DNA from: Niabella sp.
GTDB taxonomy: Bacteria > Bacteroidota > Bacteroidia > Chitinophagales > Chitinophagaceae
Length of the DNA: 64,000 nt
Assembly: GCA_027493055.1 (NCBI GenBank)
Contig: JAPUDO010000068.1
Span: 112,669-176,668 of the forward strand
Direction of reading: 5' to 3'
The translations under genes and the position numbers were made by a program. Below the pieces are notes generated by a model. That model had not been told where the DNA came from and made no database searches. It saw nothing but the letters and a program-made list of their open reading frames with translations. The number at the start of each line of letters is the position of its first letter. Within the stretch, counting starts at the first letter, position 1. This document shows positions 8,665 through 17,452 of the stretch, one piece after another.

Positions 8665-9753
8665 TTATTTTGTTGTGGCAGAATCAGGTTTTGCTGCAGT
8701 TGTTGCAGTGCTGTCTGCCGGCTTTTTTGCCGAAGAATCTGCAACAGCAGGTTTGGCAGCAGCCTGTTTTTCTACTACAGCTGTCAGGTACTGGGCTTTT
8801 TGGGTAGCCATCCACTGGTCATACTCTTCCTGGGTTTCAACAATGATTTCCCCACGCATACCTGTATGACCGGCTCCGCACATCTGGTCACAGGCAATTT
8901 CAAAAACAAAGTTTTCGTTGCCCGTTTCTTTGATCATGTCTTTGGTGGTTTTGATAGGCGTAAACCAAAGCGTAGTAGGTGTTCCCGGCACCGCATCCAT
9001 TTTTAAACGGAAATGAGGCAGGCCCACGCTATGGATCACATCCTTTGCGCCTATTACCAGCTTCACCGGCTTATTTACCACTAAGTGCAAAGGTCCGCCG
9101 GATACAATATCATCATGTGTGGCGGCGTCATCCCATATCAGCCCCAAAGAGTTATCCTGCGTTTCATCAATATACCTGTAATTTTTTTTACCCAAAACCC
9201 CATCTTTACCCGGGTACCTGAACTCCCATTTAAACTGGCTGCCGGTAATTTCCACTGTAGCAGCATTTTCGGGAGCTGCACCGGTAATCTGGTACCAGTA
9301 CACCAAGCCAAAAGAAATAAGTATCGTAAGCACAATAGCGGGAACTACGGTCCAGATCATTTCCAGCTTATTGTTGTGGGGGAAATAATAAGGTTTCCGG
9401 TCTTCCCTCTCCTGGTATTTGAATGAATACCAGAATAATAATATCTGGGTAACAAAGAAAACAATACCAGTAGCAATCAAAGTGTACTTCAGCATCCTGT
9501 CCACTTTAATACCATGGTCAGAGGCAGAAGTGCCCAGTCCCAGGGTTTTATCAGCAAGTGTATGGTGCGTCCAGTACACACCAAACAATCCTACTATAAG
9601 GAACACCAGTAACAGGAAAGCATTGATCCTGTTAGACTGCTTCCTGGTCCTTTCCTCTCCTTGTATTACCGATACAAATTCAGTAGCCCTCGCAATCTGG
9701 AAGGTGATAATGAATCCCAATAATAAAATCGCTATTAATAAAAAAGTATGCAT
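8665..9753 (-). CDS. ctaC: Cytochrome c oxidase subunit II
   Basis: 362 residues. Three hydrophobic segments (about 3-20, 45-62 and 90-109, plus 133-155) precede a periplasmic cupredoxin domain. CuA ligands are all visible: His241, then the cluster CDQMCGAGHTGM with Cys288, Cys292, His296 and Met299. There is no fused cytochrome c domain; instead residues ~318-362 form an Ala/Lys/Ser/Thr-rich tail ending PADSTATTAAKPDSATTK. A related tail closes ActE upstream. Electrons must therefore come from ActE, ActA or a separate cytochrome. Confidence 0.97.
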   Translation of the reverse strand: MHTFLLIAILLLGFIITFQIARATEFVSVIQGEERTRKQSNRINAFLLLVFLIVGLFGVYWTHHTLADKTLGLGTSASDHGIKVDRMLKYTLIATGIVFFVTQILLFWYSFKYQEREDRKPYYFPHNNKLEMIWTVVPAIVLTILISFGLVYWYQITGAAPENAATVEITGSQFKWEFRYPGKDGVLGKKNYRYIDETQDNSLGLIWDDAATHDDIVSGGPLHLVVNKPVKLVIGAKDVIHSVGLPHFRLKMDAVPGTPTTLWFTPIKTTKDMIKETGNENFVFEIACDQMCGAGHTGMRGEIIVETQEEYDQWMATQKAQYLTAVVEKQAAAKPAVADSSAKKPADSTATTAAKPDSATTK

Positions 9754-9882
9754 ACGATGTATTGTTCTGTTATTGTTTTATCTTAATTTTTTGTTGCGGG
9801 CTTTGATAACATATCCCGGCAAAATTGCGTCGCACTCTTCAACTGCTCAATACCTGTCATCCGTCAACCGTCCTCTGTCATC
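9754..9882. repeat. Spacer with short repeats (actF to coxII)
   Basis: Imperfect CTGTCATCCGTCAACCGTCC / TCTGTCATC words near 9855-9880, the same family as in the ctaB-subunit III and actC-actD spacers. Confidence 0.5.
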
Positions 9883-11142
9883 TTAAGTATGGTGAATAAC
9901 ACTCTCCTTGGCAAAAGGGTGATTTTTCACCACCAATGGATACCGGCTCAGGGTACGGCCCACCAGCAGCATAATCAATCCCACAAAGAACAGGCCTATT
10001 CCCATATCATATAATATTGCAGGCACTTTGTTGGGTGATATTGCAGGGAACACCATCTGGTAAAAATCCAGCCAGTGCCCGAATAAAATAAGCACCGACA
10101 CAAAAGTTACAATAGTATAGTTACGCTTGGAGTCACGGCTCATGAAAATCAGTACAGGGCCAACAAAATTAATGACCAGCATTGTCCAGAATATGCCTGC
10201 ATAGTGGCCAGGGTTCCCCGCATTACCTATCCTGTTTACAAAATAAATGGTTTCCTCGGGCTGGTTACTGTACCATATCAGCATAAACTGGGAAAACCAC
10301 AGGTAAGTCCAGAAAATAGAAAAGGCAAACATAAATTTACCCAGGTCATGTAAATGCTCATCATTTACAGCAGGTAAAAGGCCGTTATTTTTAAGAAACA
10401 CTACATAAAGAGTTATTAAAGCAATACCTGCTACAAAAGTGCTTGCAAAAGTGTACCAGCTATACATAGTGCTGAACCAGTGCGCATCTATACTCATTAA
10501 CCACAACCAGGGCAGGGAAGACATAATGGTTAATGCAAACACTACAATATATAATGCAGACATCACAGTATTATCCCATATAAATTTTTTCCGGGTTTCC
10601 ACCGTTTCAGGAGGGTTGGTATCAAGACTGCGCGAACGCTGACGCATTTTCCATCCCAGGAAAGACCATAAAATAACGGTGCCTAAAGTAACCGCTGTAT
10701 AAAACCCTTTATTAAGAAATCCCTTTTTAAAATTTAATACTTTATCATGCGCTACATGCTCGGTATCTGTCCAGTGGTAAATAACATGGTTATCTCCAAA
10801 TACAATAGCCAGCAAAATAACGGCCGCAATAACACCAATTACAGGCACTGCAGAAGATACGGCCTCTGTAACTCTTGAAAAACCAATTTGCCAGCCACCC
10901 CATGCCAACGTAGTAGCGCACATAAAAAACATGGCCGCATTTACCACCAGCAGGAAGTAAACACTATTTTGTAACAGGCTTGCCCAAAAGCGAGCATGGT
11001 TCCTGTGGAGCTCTTCCTCATTGGCTGCAGCACCATGAGTTGCAATATATAGCGCGATAGCCGCTATCAGCCCAACCCCCATTAACACATACGCAATAGT
11101 GTTATATTTTTTTGCAGGTATAAATTTTTCTACTGTTGACAT
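9883..11142 (-). CDS. actF: Alternative complex III subunit ActF
   Basis: 419 residues, about ten membrane helices, NrfD-like quinol-oxidoreductase membrane subunit that accompanies ActC in alternative complex III, the bc1-unrelated menaquinol:cytochrome c (or oxidase) oxidoreductase. Recognised by position (between actE and coxII) and by the hydrophobic pattern with SLPWLWLMSIDAHWFSTMYSWY and LWFSQFMLIWYSNQPEE. The ten-helix length is normal. It starts 30 bases after the actE stop. Confidence 0.9.
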   Translation of the reverse strand: MSTVEKFIPAKKYNTIAYVLMGVGLIAAIALYIATHGAAANEEELHRNHARFWASLLQNSVYFLLVVNAAMFFMCATTLAWGGWQIGFSRVTEAVSSAVPVIGVIAAVILLAIVFGDNHVIYHWTDTEHVAHDKVLNFKKGFLNKGFYTAVTLGTVILWSFLGWKMRQRSRSLDTNPPETVETRKKFIWDNTVMSALYIVVFALTIMSSLPWLWLMSIDAHWFSTMYSWYTFASTFVAGIALITLYVVFLKNNGLLPAVNDEHLHDLGKFMFAFSIFWTYLWFSQFMLIWYSNQPEETIYFVNRIGNAGNPGHYAGIFWTMLVINFVGPVLIFMSRDSKRNYTIVTFVSVLILFGHWLDFYQMVFPAISPNKVPAILYDMGIGLFFVGLIMLLVGRTLSRYPLVVKNHPFAKESVIHHT

Positions 11143-11172
11143 TCCTGTTCTATATTAAATAAGTTCAAATAA

Positions 11173-11799
11173 TTATTTCGTTGCTGTGCTATCCGCCGGC
11201 GCGCTTGCTGCAGGGGCTGCCGCCGCTGTTTTAGATTTAATATACGCTACCACTTCCCAACGCTGTTTGGGAGTCAATTGAGAGGCATAGCTACCCATTT
11301 GCCCCTTACCATAAGTAATGGAATAGAACATTGTACCGGGCGCCATCGCAATCATATCAGCATCTTTAAAATTTTTAGGTGCTGCAGAATATGGGCCATC
11401 GCCACCCTTAAACAGCGGACCGTTACCATCCAGCGCGGCCCCATGACAAATACCACAATTTACCAGGTAAAGCCGCTCTGCTTCTTTCATATCTATTGTA
11501 GCTCCTGCTGTATCCAGCGGATTTTTCAGGCTGGCTGATTGTGCATATCCTGCTGAGTCATGCTTCAGATCAAAATGAAAAGCCAGGTCATCCTGCCTTG
11601 ATACCGTTCCTGCCACTGGCATCCCGTCATAGTGCGCACCCACTTCTTTTAACCTGCTGGCTGCAGGAGCATAGGTTTCATACGCCACGCTGTAAAACAT
11701 GTCGGGCATATAGGCAAGTCCGGGATTGTCCTTACCCGCACCACAACCGGCAGCTATTACCCCAAGCAATATAACTGCTATGTAAAAATATTTGTTCAT
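11173..11799 (-). CDS. actE: Alternative complex III monoheme cytochrome c lipoprotein ActE
   Basis: About 208 residues. The ATG at 11799 is chosen because it gives a lipoprotein signal (VILLGVIAAGC, lipobox AAGC); the upstream extension to 11862 runs through a repeat spacer. One heme site, NCGICHGAALDGNG, with a likely Met axial ligand in MAPGTMFYSITYGKGQMGSYA; the fold is class I cytochrome c. ActE sits on the periplasmic side and passes electrons on from ActA. The C-terminus is low-complexity (TAAAAPAASAPADSTATK) and shares PADSTAT with the tail of oxidase subunit II. Confidence 0.92.
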   Translation of the reverse strand: MNKYFYIAVILLGVIAAGCGAGKDNPGLAYMPDMFYSVAYETYAPAASRLKEVGAHYDGMPVAGTVSRQDDLAFHFDLKHDSAGYAQSASLKNPLDTAGATIDMKEAERLYLVNCGICHGAALDGNGPLFKGGDGPYSAAPKNFKDADMIAMAPGTMFYSITYGKGQMGSYASQLTPKQRWEVVAYIKSKTAAAAPAASAPADSTATK

Positions 11800-11897
11800 A
11801 TTGATTATTCGATTCTTGATACTCGTTTCTCGATACTTGTTTGCTTTTAACCTCTTGAACATTCAATATTCAATATTCAATATTCAATATTTCGTCC
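11800..11897. repeat. Spacer with perfect 4 x 7-bp tandem repeat (actD to actE)
   Basis: ATTCAAT is repeated four times without change at about 11861-11888, next to a second degenerate family GATTCTTGATACTCG / TTTCTCGATACTTG at about 11809-11840. Confidence 0.75.
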
Positions 11898-12485
11898 TTA
11901 TATCTGCGGCACTTTCTTACCAAACCTTACGGTTTCCCTGTCGTAGCGGCCAATCCACCAGTCTGCTTCACGATGTTGTATCTCAACATCCTGGGCGCCC
12001 ACGCTCTGTAAAAAGGCAATGGCTTCAGCTTCATTGGTTTTATCGGTGCACTCAATAGCCATTGTAAATGTATCATCGGTGCTGCGCAGGTTAAAATGAT
12101 CTTTCTTTACAAAAGGGGCCAGCTGGCACAGCCAGCAAAAAGTAAGCACCATACCTACCGCCGCAAATAGCACTGTAAGCTCAAACATAATAGGTATCCA
12201 GGCAGGCAGGGAAAAATAAGGCTTCCCCCCAAAATTTATAGGCCAGTCATATGCCAGCATCCAGGTAATAAAGCCCACGGCCGTTGCAGTACCGGTAATA
12301 CCATAAATAAATCCGGCAATGTGCAGGTCGGTATCCTTTAAACCCATCACTTTATCCAGGCCGTGAATAGGGAAGGGCGTGTACACATCGTGTATTTTGT
12401 AACCGGCACGGCGCACTTTAGTTACCGCGGGAAACAAAACCGCTTCCTCATAAAAATTACCTACAACAAATTTTTTAACGTTCAT
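11898..12485 (-). CDS. actD: Alternative complex III subunit ActD (DUF3341)
   Basis: 195 residues with two membrane helices (about 58-78 and 95-118) flanked by soluble parts. The DUF3341 pattern is clear: an N-terminal ferredoxin-like segment (FYEEAVLFPAVTKVRRAGYKIHDVYTPFPIHGLD), then ITWMLAYDWPINFGGKP and a C-terminal VQHREADW-like stretch. ActD binds the membrane part of the complex; its exact role is unknown. Position between actC and actE is the standard order. Confidence 0.93.
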   Translation of the reverse strand: MNVKKFVVGNFYEEAVLFPAVTKVRRAGYKIHDVYTPFPIHGLDKVMGLKDTDLHIAGFIYGITGTATAVGFITWMLAYDWPINFGGKPYFSLPAWIPIMFELTVLFAAVGMVLTFCWLCQLAPFVKKDHFNLRSTDDTFTMAIECTDKTNEAEAIAFLQSVGAQDVEIQHREADWWIGRYDRETVRFGKKVPQI

Positions 12486-12587
12486 ATTTTATCTAATGTG
12501 ATAATGTGATAATATGATAATGTGGCAATTACCACTCTCTGCTACACCTTTTCAAACTCTCATCTGTCATCCAACAACAGTCATCTG
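12486..12587. repeat. Spacer with 4 x 8-bp tandem repeat (actC to actD)
   Basis: TGTGATAA units at about 12497-12528 (two perfect, two with one or two changes), followed by CTGTCATCC / CAGTCATCTGC words at 12550-12587. Both families recur in other spacers of the operon. Confidence 0.7.
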
Positions 12588-14036
12588 CTAGTGATGATGG
12601 CTCTGTTCGTGCTCAAACGCATCATAGCTCTCCATTTCCTCTTTGCTATATCCGGCTTTATAGCTATCCCCGTTTTTCTTCAGAATATGCTTGATCTCTG
12701 CAATAGCAATAACGGGGAAGAACTTGCTGAACAGGAAGTAACAGGTAAAGAACAAACCAAAGGTACCCATGTAGAAACCTATTTCCCAGATGGTGGGTGT
12801 ATAATAGGTACTCCAGGAGCTGGGCAAATAATCACGGTAAATAGAAGTAACAATGATCACAAACCTTTCGAACCACATACCAATATTTACAAGAATACTC
12901 ATGAAGAAGGTAACCAGGATATTGCGCCTCATTTTCCTGAACCAGAATATCTGCGGGGAAAGCACGTTACAACCCATCATCAGCCAGTAGCTCCAGCCAT
13001 AAGGGCTGTTCAGGTTCAAACGGTTTTCCTTAAACGCAAACCACTCATAAGGAGAAGCACTGTACCAGCTCATGAACAGCTCAGTTAAATAAGCAATACC
13101 CACAATAGAACCGGTGAGCACAATTACCTTGTTCATCACATCAATATGCTCCATTGTAATATATTCTTCCAGCCCCAATACTTTACGGGTGATCAATAAT
13201 AATGTTTGCACCATTGCAAAGCCGCTGAATACCGCACCTGCCACAAAGTAAGGAGGGAAGATGGTAGTGTGCCAGCCGGGGATCACCGAAGTAGCAAAAT
13301 CAAAAGATACAATGGTATGCACCGAAAGTACCAGGGGGGTGGAAAGACCTGCCAGTACCAGCGATAAAGCCTCGTGCCTTTGCCAGTGCTTGGTGCTGCC
13401 GGTCCAGCCAAAAGAAGCCAAACCATAAAAGAACTTGCTCCATTTCAATTTGGCCCGGTCACGAAGCGTAGCCAGATCAGGCAACAAACCGGAATACCAG
13501 AACAGCAGGGAAACTGTAAAATAAGTTGAGATCGCAAATACGTCCCACAGCAGCGGTGAATTAAAGTTCACCCACAAAGGGCCACGGGTATTAGGATAAG
13601 GCATTACGAAGAAGCCATTCCACACTCGGCCCATGTGCCAGATAGGGAACTGGCCCGCGCACATTACCGCAAAGATGGTCATTGCTTCCGCAGCACGGTT
13701 TACACCGGTACGCCAGCCCTGGCGGAACAGCAGCAGGATAGCAGAGATCAGCGTACCTGCGTGACCAATACCTACCCACCATACGAAGTTGGTAATATCC
13801 CATCCCCAACCAATGGTTTTGTTCAGGTTCCACTGGCCGGTACCATACACAATGTCCATGTAAATGGAAACCACACCAAAGCCCAGCAAGCCCAGCGATA
13901 TAATAAAACCAACCCACCAGAGTTTACTGGGTTTGGCTTCCACGGGACGGCAAATATCTTCCGTTACATCGTGGTAGGTTTTATTTCCTTCTACCAATGG
14001 CGCCCTGGCCTGCGATTCGTATCTGATTAATGACAT
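12588..14036 (-). CDS. actC: Alternative complex III subunit ActC (NrfD-like)
   Basis: 482 residues, about ten membrane helices, NrfD/PsrC-type membrane subunit that carries the quinol-binding site next to the iron-sulfur subunit ActB. Motifs include WWVGIGHAGTLISAILLLFRQGWR, FPIWHMGRVW and PYPNTRGPLWVNFNSPLLWD. The C-terminus ends in DAFEHEQSHHH, one of several His-rich ends in this operon. Preceded by a 94-base repeat-containing spacer from actB. Confidence 0.95.
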   Translation of the reverse strand: MSLIRYESQARAPLVEGNKTYHDVTEDICRPVEAKPSKLWWVGFIISLGLLGFGVVSIYMDIVYGTGQWNLNKTIGWGWDITNFVWWVGIGHAGTLISAILLLFRQGWRTGVNRAAEAMTIFAVMCAGQFPIWHMGRVWNGFFVMPYPNTRGPLWVNFNSPLLWDVFAISTYFTVSLLFWYSGLLPDLATLRDRAKLKWSKFFYGLASFGWTGSTKHWQRHEALSLVLAGLSTPLVLSVHTIVSFDFATSVIPGWHTTIFPPYFVAGAVFSGFAMVQTLLLITRKVLGLEEYITMEHIDVMNKVIVLTGSIVGIAYLTELFMSWYSASPYEWFAFKENRLNLNSPYGWSYWLMMGCNVLSPQIFWFRKMRRNILVTFFMSILVNIGMWFERFVIIVTSIYRDYLPSSWSTYYTPTIWEIGFYMGTFGLFFTCYFLFSKFFPVIAIAEIKHILKKNGDSYKAGYSKEEMESYDAFEHEQSHHH

Positions 14037-14130
14037 ATTTATTATTCGTAGTTTATCGTTTCCGGTTTATCGTTAAAGATCAACGCATAAACTTTTCAAC
14101 TTTTTAACCTTTAAACTTTTCAACCAAACT
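14037..14130. repeat. Spacer with short repeats (actB to actC)
   Basis: GTTTATCGTTTCCGGTTTATCGTT and AAACTTTTCAACTTTTTAACC / AAACTTTTCAACC words, giving two further imperfect repeat families. Confidence 0.5.
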
Positions 14131-17100
14131 TTAATGATGCGCTTCTTCTGCTGTTGCTGCCTCATGTTTTTCTGTACCATGCCCGCTTTCTTCTCCGTGC
14201 CCGCCACCATGGTGGTCATCGTCTGCAATGATCTCATCCGTGTTCCTGATCTTGGCCAGGTAGTTCACATTAGGCAATACGTGCAGCTGCTCTAATACAT
14301 AGAAAGTGCGCAGCGGGTTGTCCTCACGCTCTTTTGTAATAGCGCTTTCCGGATCGTTCACATTACCAAATACGATAGCATCAGCAGCGCAGGCAGAAGA
14401 ACAGGCCAACCTTACATGCTTATCGCTCAACGGCTCTCCTTTTTTCTTGGCATCCAGTTTAGCATGTTGTAAACGCTGGATACACATAGAGCATTTCTCC
14501 ATCACACCTCTTGAGCGCACCGTAACATCGGGGTTCAATACCATGCGTGTAAGGTCATCGTTCATGTAGAACACCGCAGGGTCTAATTTACCTACTACTG
14601 TTTGATCCTGGTTATTGGGGAAGCTGTCTGCTCCTGTATAATCTAACCAGTTAAAACGACGTACTTTATAAGGACAGTTGTTGGCACAATACCTTGTACC
14701 GATACAACGGTTATAAGCCATCTGGTTCAGGCCTTCATTGCTGTGGTTGGTGGCAGCTACCGGGCATACGTTCTCACAAGGAGCATTGTCGCAATGCTGG
14801 CACATCATAGGCTGGAAAATAACTCCTTTCAGCTCATTGGGATCTTTTTCGTCAGATACATAATAGCGGTCAATCCGCAGCCAATGCATATCGTGGTAGC
14901 GAAGCACTTCGCTTTTACCTACAACCGGTACGTTATTTTCTGCATGGCAGGCTATAACGCAGGCGCCGCAGCCAAAGCAGGCATTCATATCAATACTCAT
15001 GCCCCATTTGATGCCATCTGCAGCATGTTCCCTGTACATGGTACCGGCCTTCACATAATCATCGCGCGTAGCATTTTTCTTGCCGGTATAGGTTTCGTAC
15101 AGCTTGTTAGCATAGTCGCTATATTGCGTTTTATCTTTCAGGAAGGTAGCCATGGTGGTTTCTCTCAACACTTCTATGCGGCCTTCGTAGCTGTTATGGA
15201 TCTGTGTTTGAGCCAGCTTATATTTTTTACCGGTGTTGGCAACCTCAGCATCAACAGCATAATGGTTTACGCCTGTACCGTTAAAAGAAGAAAGCGGATA
15301 TACATCAACTCCTACTTTTTTATCTTCTGTATATTCATCCACATAAGTAGCTCCTAAAGCTGAAGTACGGCCATATCCTAACGCTATTGCGATGGTATCC
15401 GCATCCATACCGGGAACCACAATAATAGGGAGCTTCAGCTCTTTCCCCTTTACTTTTATGCTAATAACGGGCTTTTGCGGGTAATACTCGTAATCATTGC
15501 TTTTATAATCAATTTTCAACTCATCGGCAGTTGAAACAGAGATCATGGCGTAGTTGTCCCAGGTAATTTTAGTAATGGGATCTGGCAACTCCTGCAACCA
15601 TGGGTTAGCCGGATGGGTGCCTGCTCCCAAAGCATTGCTCTGGTATAAAACAATTTCTTTTTTAGATGATTTGGGTGCAGCGCTGACAGCTGCAGCAGCA
15701 GCTTCTAAACCACTGGCGCTATATGATCCGGCCGATAAACCGGCAGGAGCAGTAAACGATACCCCATCCTGCAAAGATTTGAGGTAAGCTGATTCGCCGC
15801 CTAAACGGGCTACCCAGTAATTTTTGAAATAATCAGCGTAAGATTCTGTATTTCCGGCCCACACCAGGAGGCTTTCCTGCCACTGCCTGGTTTTGAACAG
15901 CGGTGCAATAGTAGGTTGCATAAAACCAATGCTGCCGGTGGTAGCTTCTCCATCGCCCCAGCTTTCAAGGAAGTGGTGCGTGGGAACAAGATAATCGCAA
16001 AGCTCGGAAACCTCGTCCTGCTTTTCGTTGAAGGATATCTTCAGCTTAACTTTTGCAAGCGCCTTTTTAACACGGTCCTGTTCCGGCCATGTATATACAG
16101 GGTTAGCGCCGTAAATCATTAAAGTACCTACCGAGCCTCCTTCCATTTCTGTAAGCAGATCAGCAAAATCCTTATCAATACCTTTACGGTAGTTCAAAGG
16201 AGCCGACCAGTCGATAGTTGTTCCATAAGCACCGATAGCTGCGTTAATAGCATTTACCAGTAACTGTATATTTACATCATTGCTTCCGCAAACTACCAGG
16301 CTTTGTCCTTTATGGTTCAACAGGTCTTTGGCTACTTTATCAATCCCTGCTTTAAGCTTTGCGTTAGAAACAGCCGGAGCGGTAACGCCTGCTACGCCAA
16401 CAGCGGCAGCAAGGGCGGCTGCAACCAGGCCGGTTTCGGACTGGCGATGGTTGAATCTTTCATCAGCATTGGCGCCTGTCATACTTAAAAAACTCTCAAA
16501 CTGGTAATGTTTGCTCATCTGAGGGTTTTTCTCATCAAGCTTGCGATTTAACGCATACCCCTGCTGAAACTCTACCGGGCTAAGCCAGGAGCTTAAAAAA
16601 TCAGCGCCCAGGCTTACCACTACCTTTTTGGCATTTTCGAACCGGTATGCCGGGATGGCTTTTTTGCCAAAGCTGGCTTCGTTGGCCAGCAGCATACCTG
16701 TATATGAAACCGCATCGTACTGAATATGTTTAAATGCAGGATAAGCTGCTTTAAAATCTTCAATTACCTTTAAAGCTGACGGGGAGTTGATAGTGCTGGT
16801 AAGCAATACAATCTGTCCGCCGGAGCTCTTAATAGCAGCTGTAATATTTTTATCTAATGTTGCAAAAGTGGGTACCTCGTTCAGCTTTCCGCCCACCCTT
16901 TGCTTGGGATGTGTAATTCTGTATTTATCATATAAATCCAGCACTGAAGCCTGGATGCGCGGTGTAGTGCATCCCTTTACAAAAGACTTATCGTTACCCT
17001 CAATCAAAATAGGGCGTCCATCGCGCACACGTGCTAATACAGGTACCACATCTCCGTCCTGCACAAATGTTGTAGCGTAATACTGTGCTTCTCCCGGAAC

Positions 17101-17352
17101 AATGTTATCAGGTTTAAAAGCATAGGGAATAGCTTCGCGCACTTTTGTTTTACAGCTGGCCGCCAAAGTAGCCGCCGCAGTGCTAAAGCCAAGGTACTTC
17201 AAAAAATCCCTGCGCGGGGCTTTTGCGTCTAATAAACCCTTGCTGTCAAAATCTTCAAAAGGAAGCTCTTCGCGAAACTCATCGCGTACATTCTTCTGAA
17301 AATTTTCAGGGTCATTTATTTCTCCGAAACCTTGCCAGTACTTATTACTCAT
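14131..17352 (-). CDS. actB: Alternative complex III iron-sulfur/molybdopterin-like subunit ActB
   Basis: 1073 residues. A twin-arginine-type signal (RRDFLKYLGFSTAAATLAASC, Arg47-Arg48) is preceded by an unusually long N-tail, as normal for ActB. Residues ~80-700 form a molybdopterin-oxidoreductase-like domain which in this family holds no Mo cofactor. The C-terminal third is a four-cluster ferredoxin domain: CFGCGACVIACHAENN, CQHCDNAPCENVCP, CIGTRYCANNCPYK and CSMCIQR...CSSACAADA. It relays electrons from the quinol site towards the hemes of ActA. The last ~25 residues are rich in His, Gly and Glu. Confidence 0.97.
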   Translation of the reverse strand: MSNKYWQGFGEINDPENFQKNVRDEFREELPFEDFDSKGLLDAKAPRRDFLKYLGFSTAAATLAASCKTKVREAIPYAFKPDNIVPGEAQYYATTFVQDGDVVPVLARVRDGRPILIEGNDKSFVKGCTTPRIQASVLDLYDKYRITHPKQRVGGKLNEVPTFATLDKNITAAIKSSGGQIVLLTSTINSPSALKVIEDFKAAYPAFKHIQYDAVSYTGMLLANEASFGKKAIPAYRFENAKKVVVSLGADFLSSWLSPVEFQQGYALNRKLDEKNPQMSKHYQFESFLSMTGANADERFNHRQSETGLVAAALAAAVGVAGVTAPAVSNAKLKAGIDKVAKDLLNHKGQSLVVCGSNDVNIQLLVNAINAAIGAYGTTIDWSAPLNYRKGIDKDFADLLTEMEGGSVGTLMIYGANPVYTWPEQDRVKKALAKVKLKISFNEKQDEVSELCDYLVPTHHFLESWGDGEATTGSIGFMQPTIAPLFKTRQWQESLLVWAGNTESYADYFKNYWVARLGGESAYLKSLQDGVSFTAPAGLSAGSYSASGLEAAAAAVSAAPKSSKKEIVLYQSNALGAGTHPANPWLQELPDPITKITWDNYAMISVSTADELKIDYKSNDYEYYPQKPVISIKVKGKELKLPIIVVPGMDADTIAIALGYGRTSALGATYVDEYTEDKKVGVDVYPLSSFNGTGVNHYAVDAEVANTGKKYKLAQTQIHNSYEGRIEVLRETTMATFLKDKTQYSDYANKLYETYTGKKNATRDDYVKAGTMYREHAADGIKWGMSIDMNACFGCGACVIACHAENNVPVVGKSEVLRYHDMHWLRIDRYYVSDEKDPNELKGVIFQPMMCQHCDNAPCENVCPVAATNHSNEGLNQMAYNRCIGTRYCANNCPYKVRRFNWLDYTGADSFPNNQDQTVVGKLDPAVFYMNDDLTRMVLNPDVTVRSRGVMEKCSMCIQRLQHAKLDAKKKGEPLSDKHVRLACSSACAADAIVFGNVNDPESAITKEREDNPLRTFYVLEQLHVLPNVNYLAKIRNTDEIIADDDHHGGGHGEESGHGTEKHEAATAEEAHH

Positions 17353-17452
17353 ATTTTTATCTGATGTGATAATTTGCTAATGTGATAATTTGCTAACGCG
17401 CCTCAACTTATTACTGATATTACCGGCATCCCGGTAGCTACCGGGAGCTGAT
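17353..17452. repeat. Spacer with perfect 16-bp tandem duplication and 16-bp palindrome (actA to actB)
   Basis: TGTGATAATTTGCTAA occurs twice in direct succession at about 17365-17396. A perfect palindrome, CCCGGTAGCTACCGGG, lies at about 17430-17445, seven bases after the actA stop in transcript direction, and would form a hairpin in the mRNA between the two genes. Confidence 0.8.

Noticed and set aside
13591-13917. 108-codon frame inside actC on the same strand
   Set aside because: Shadow frame of actC with no family features.
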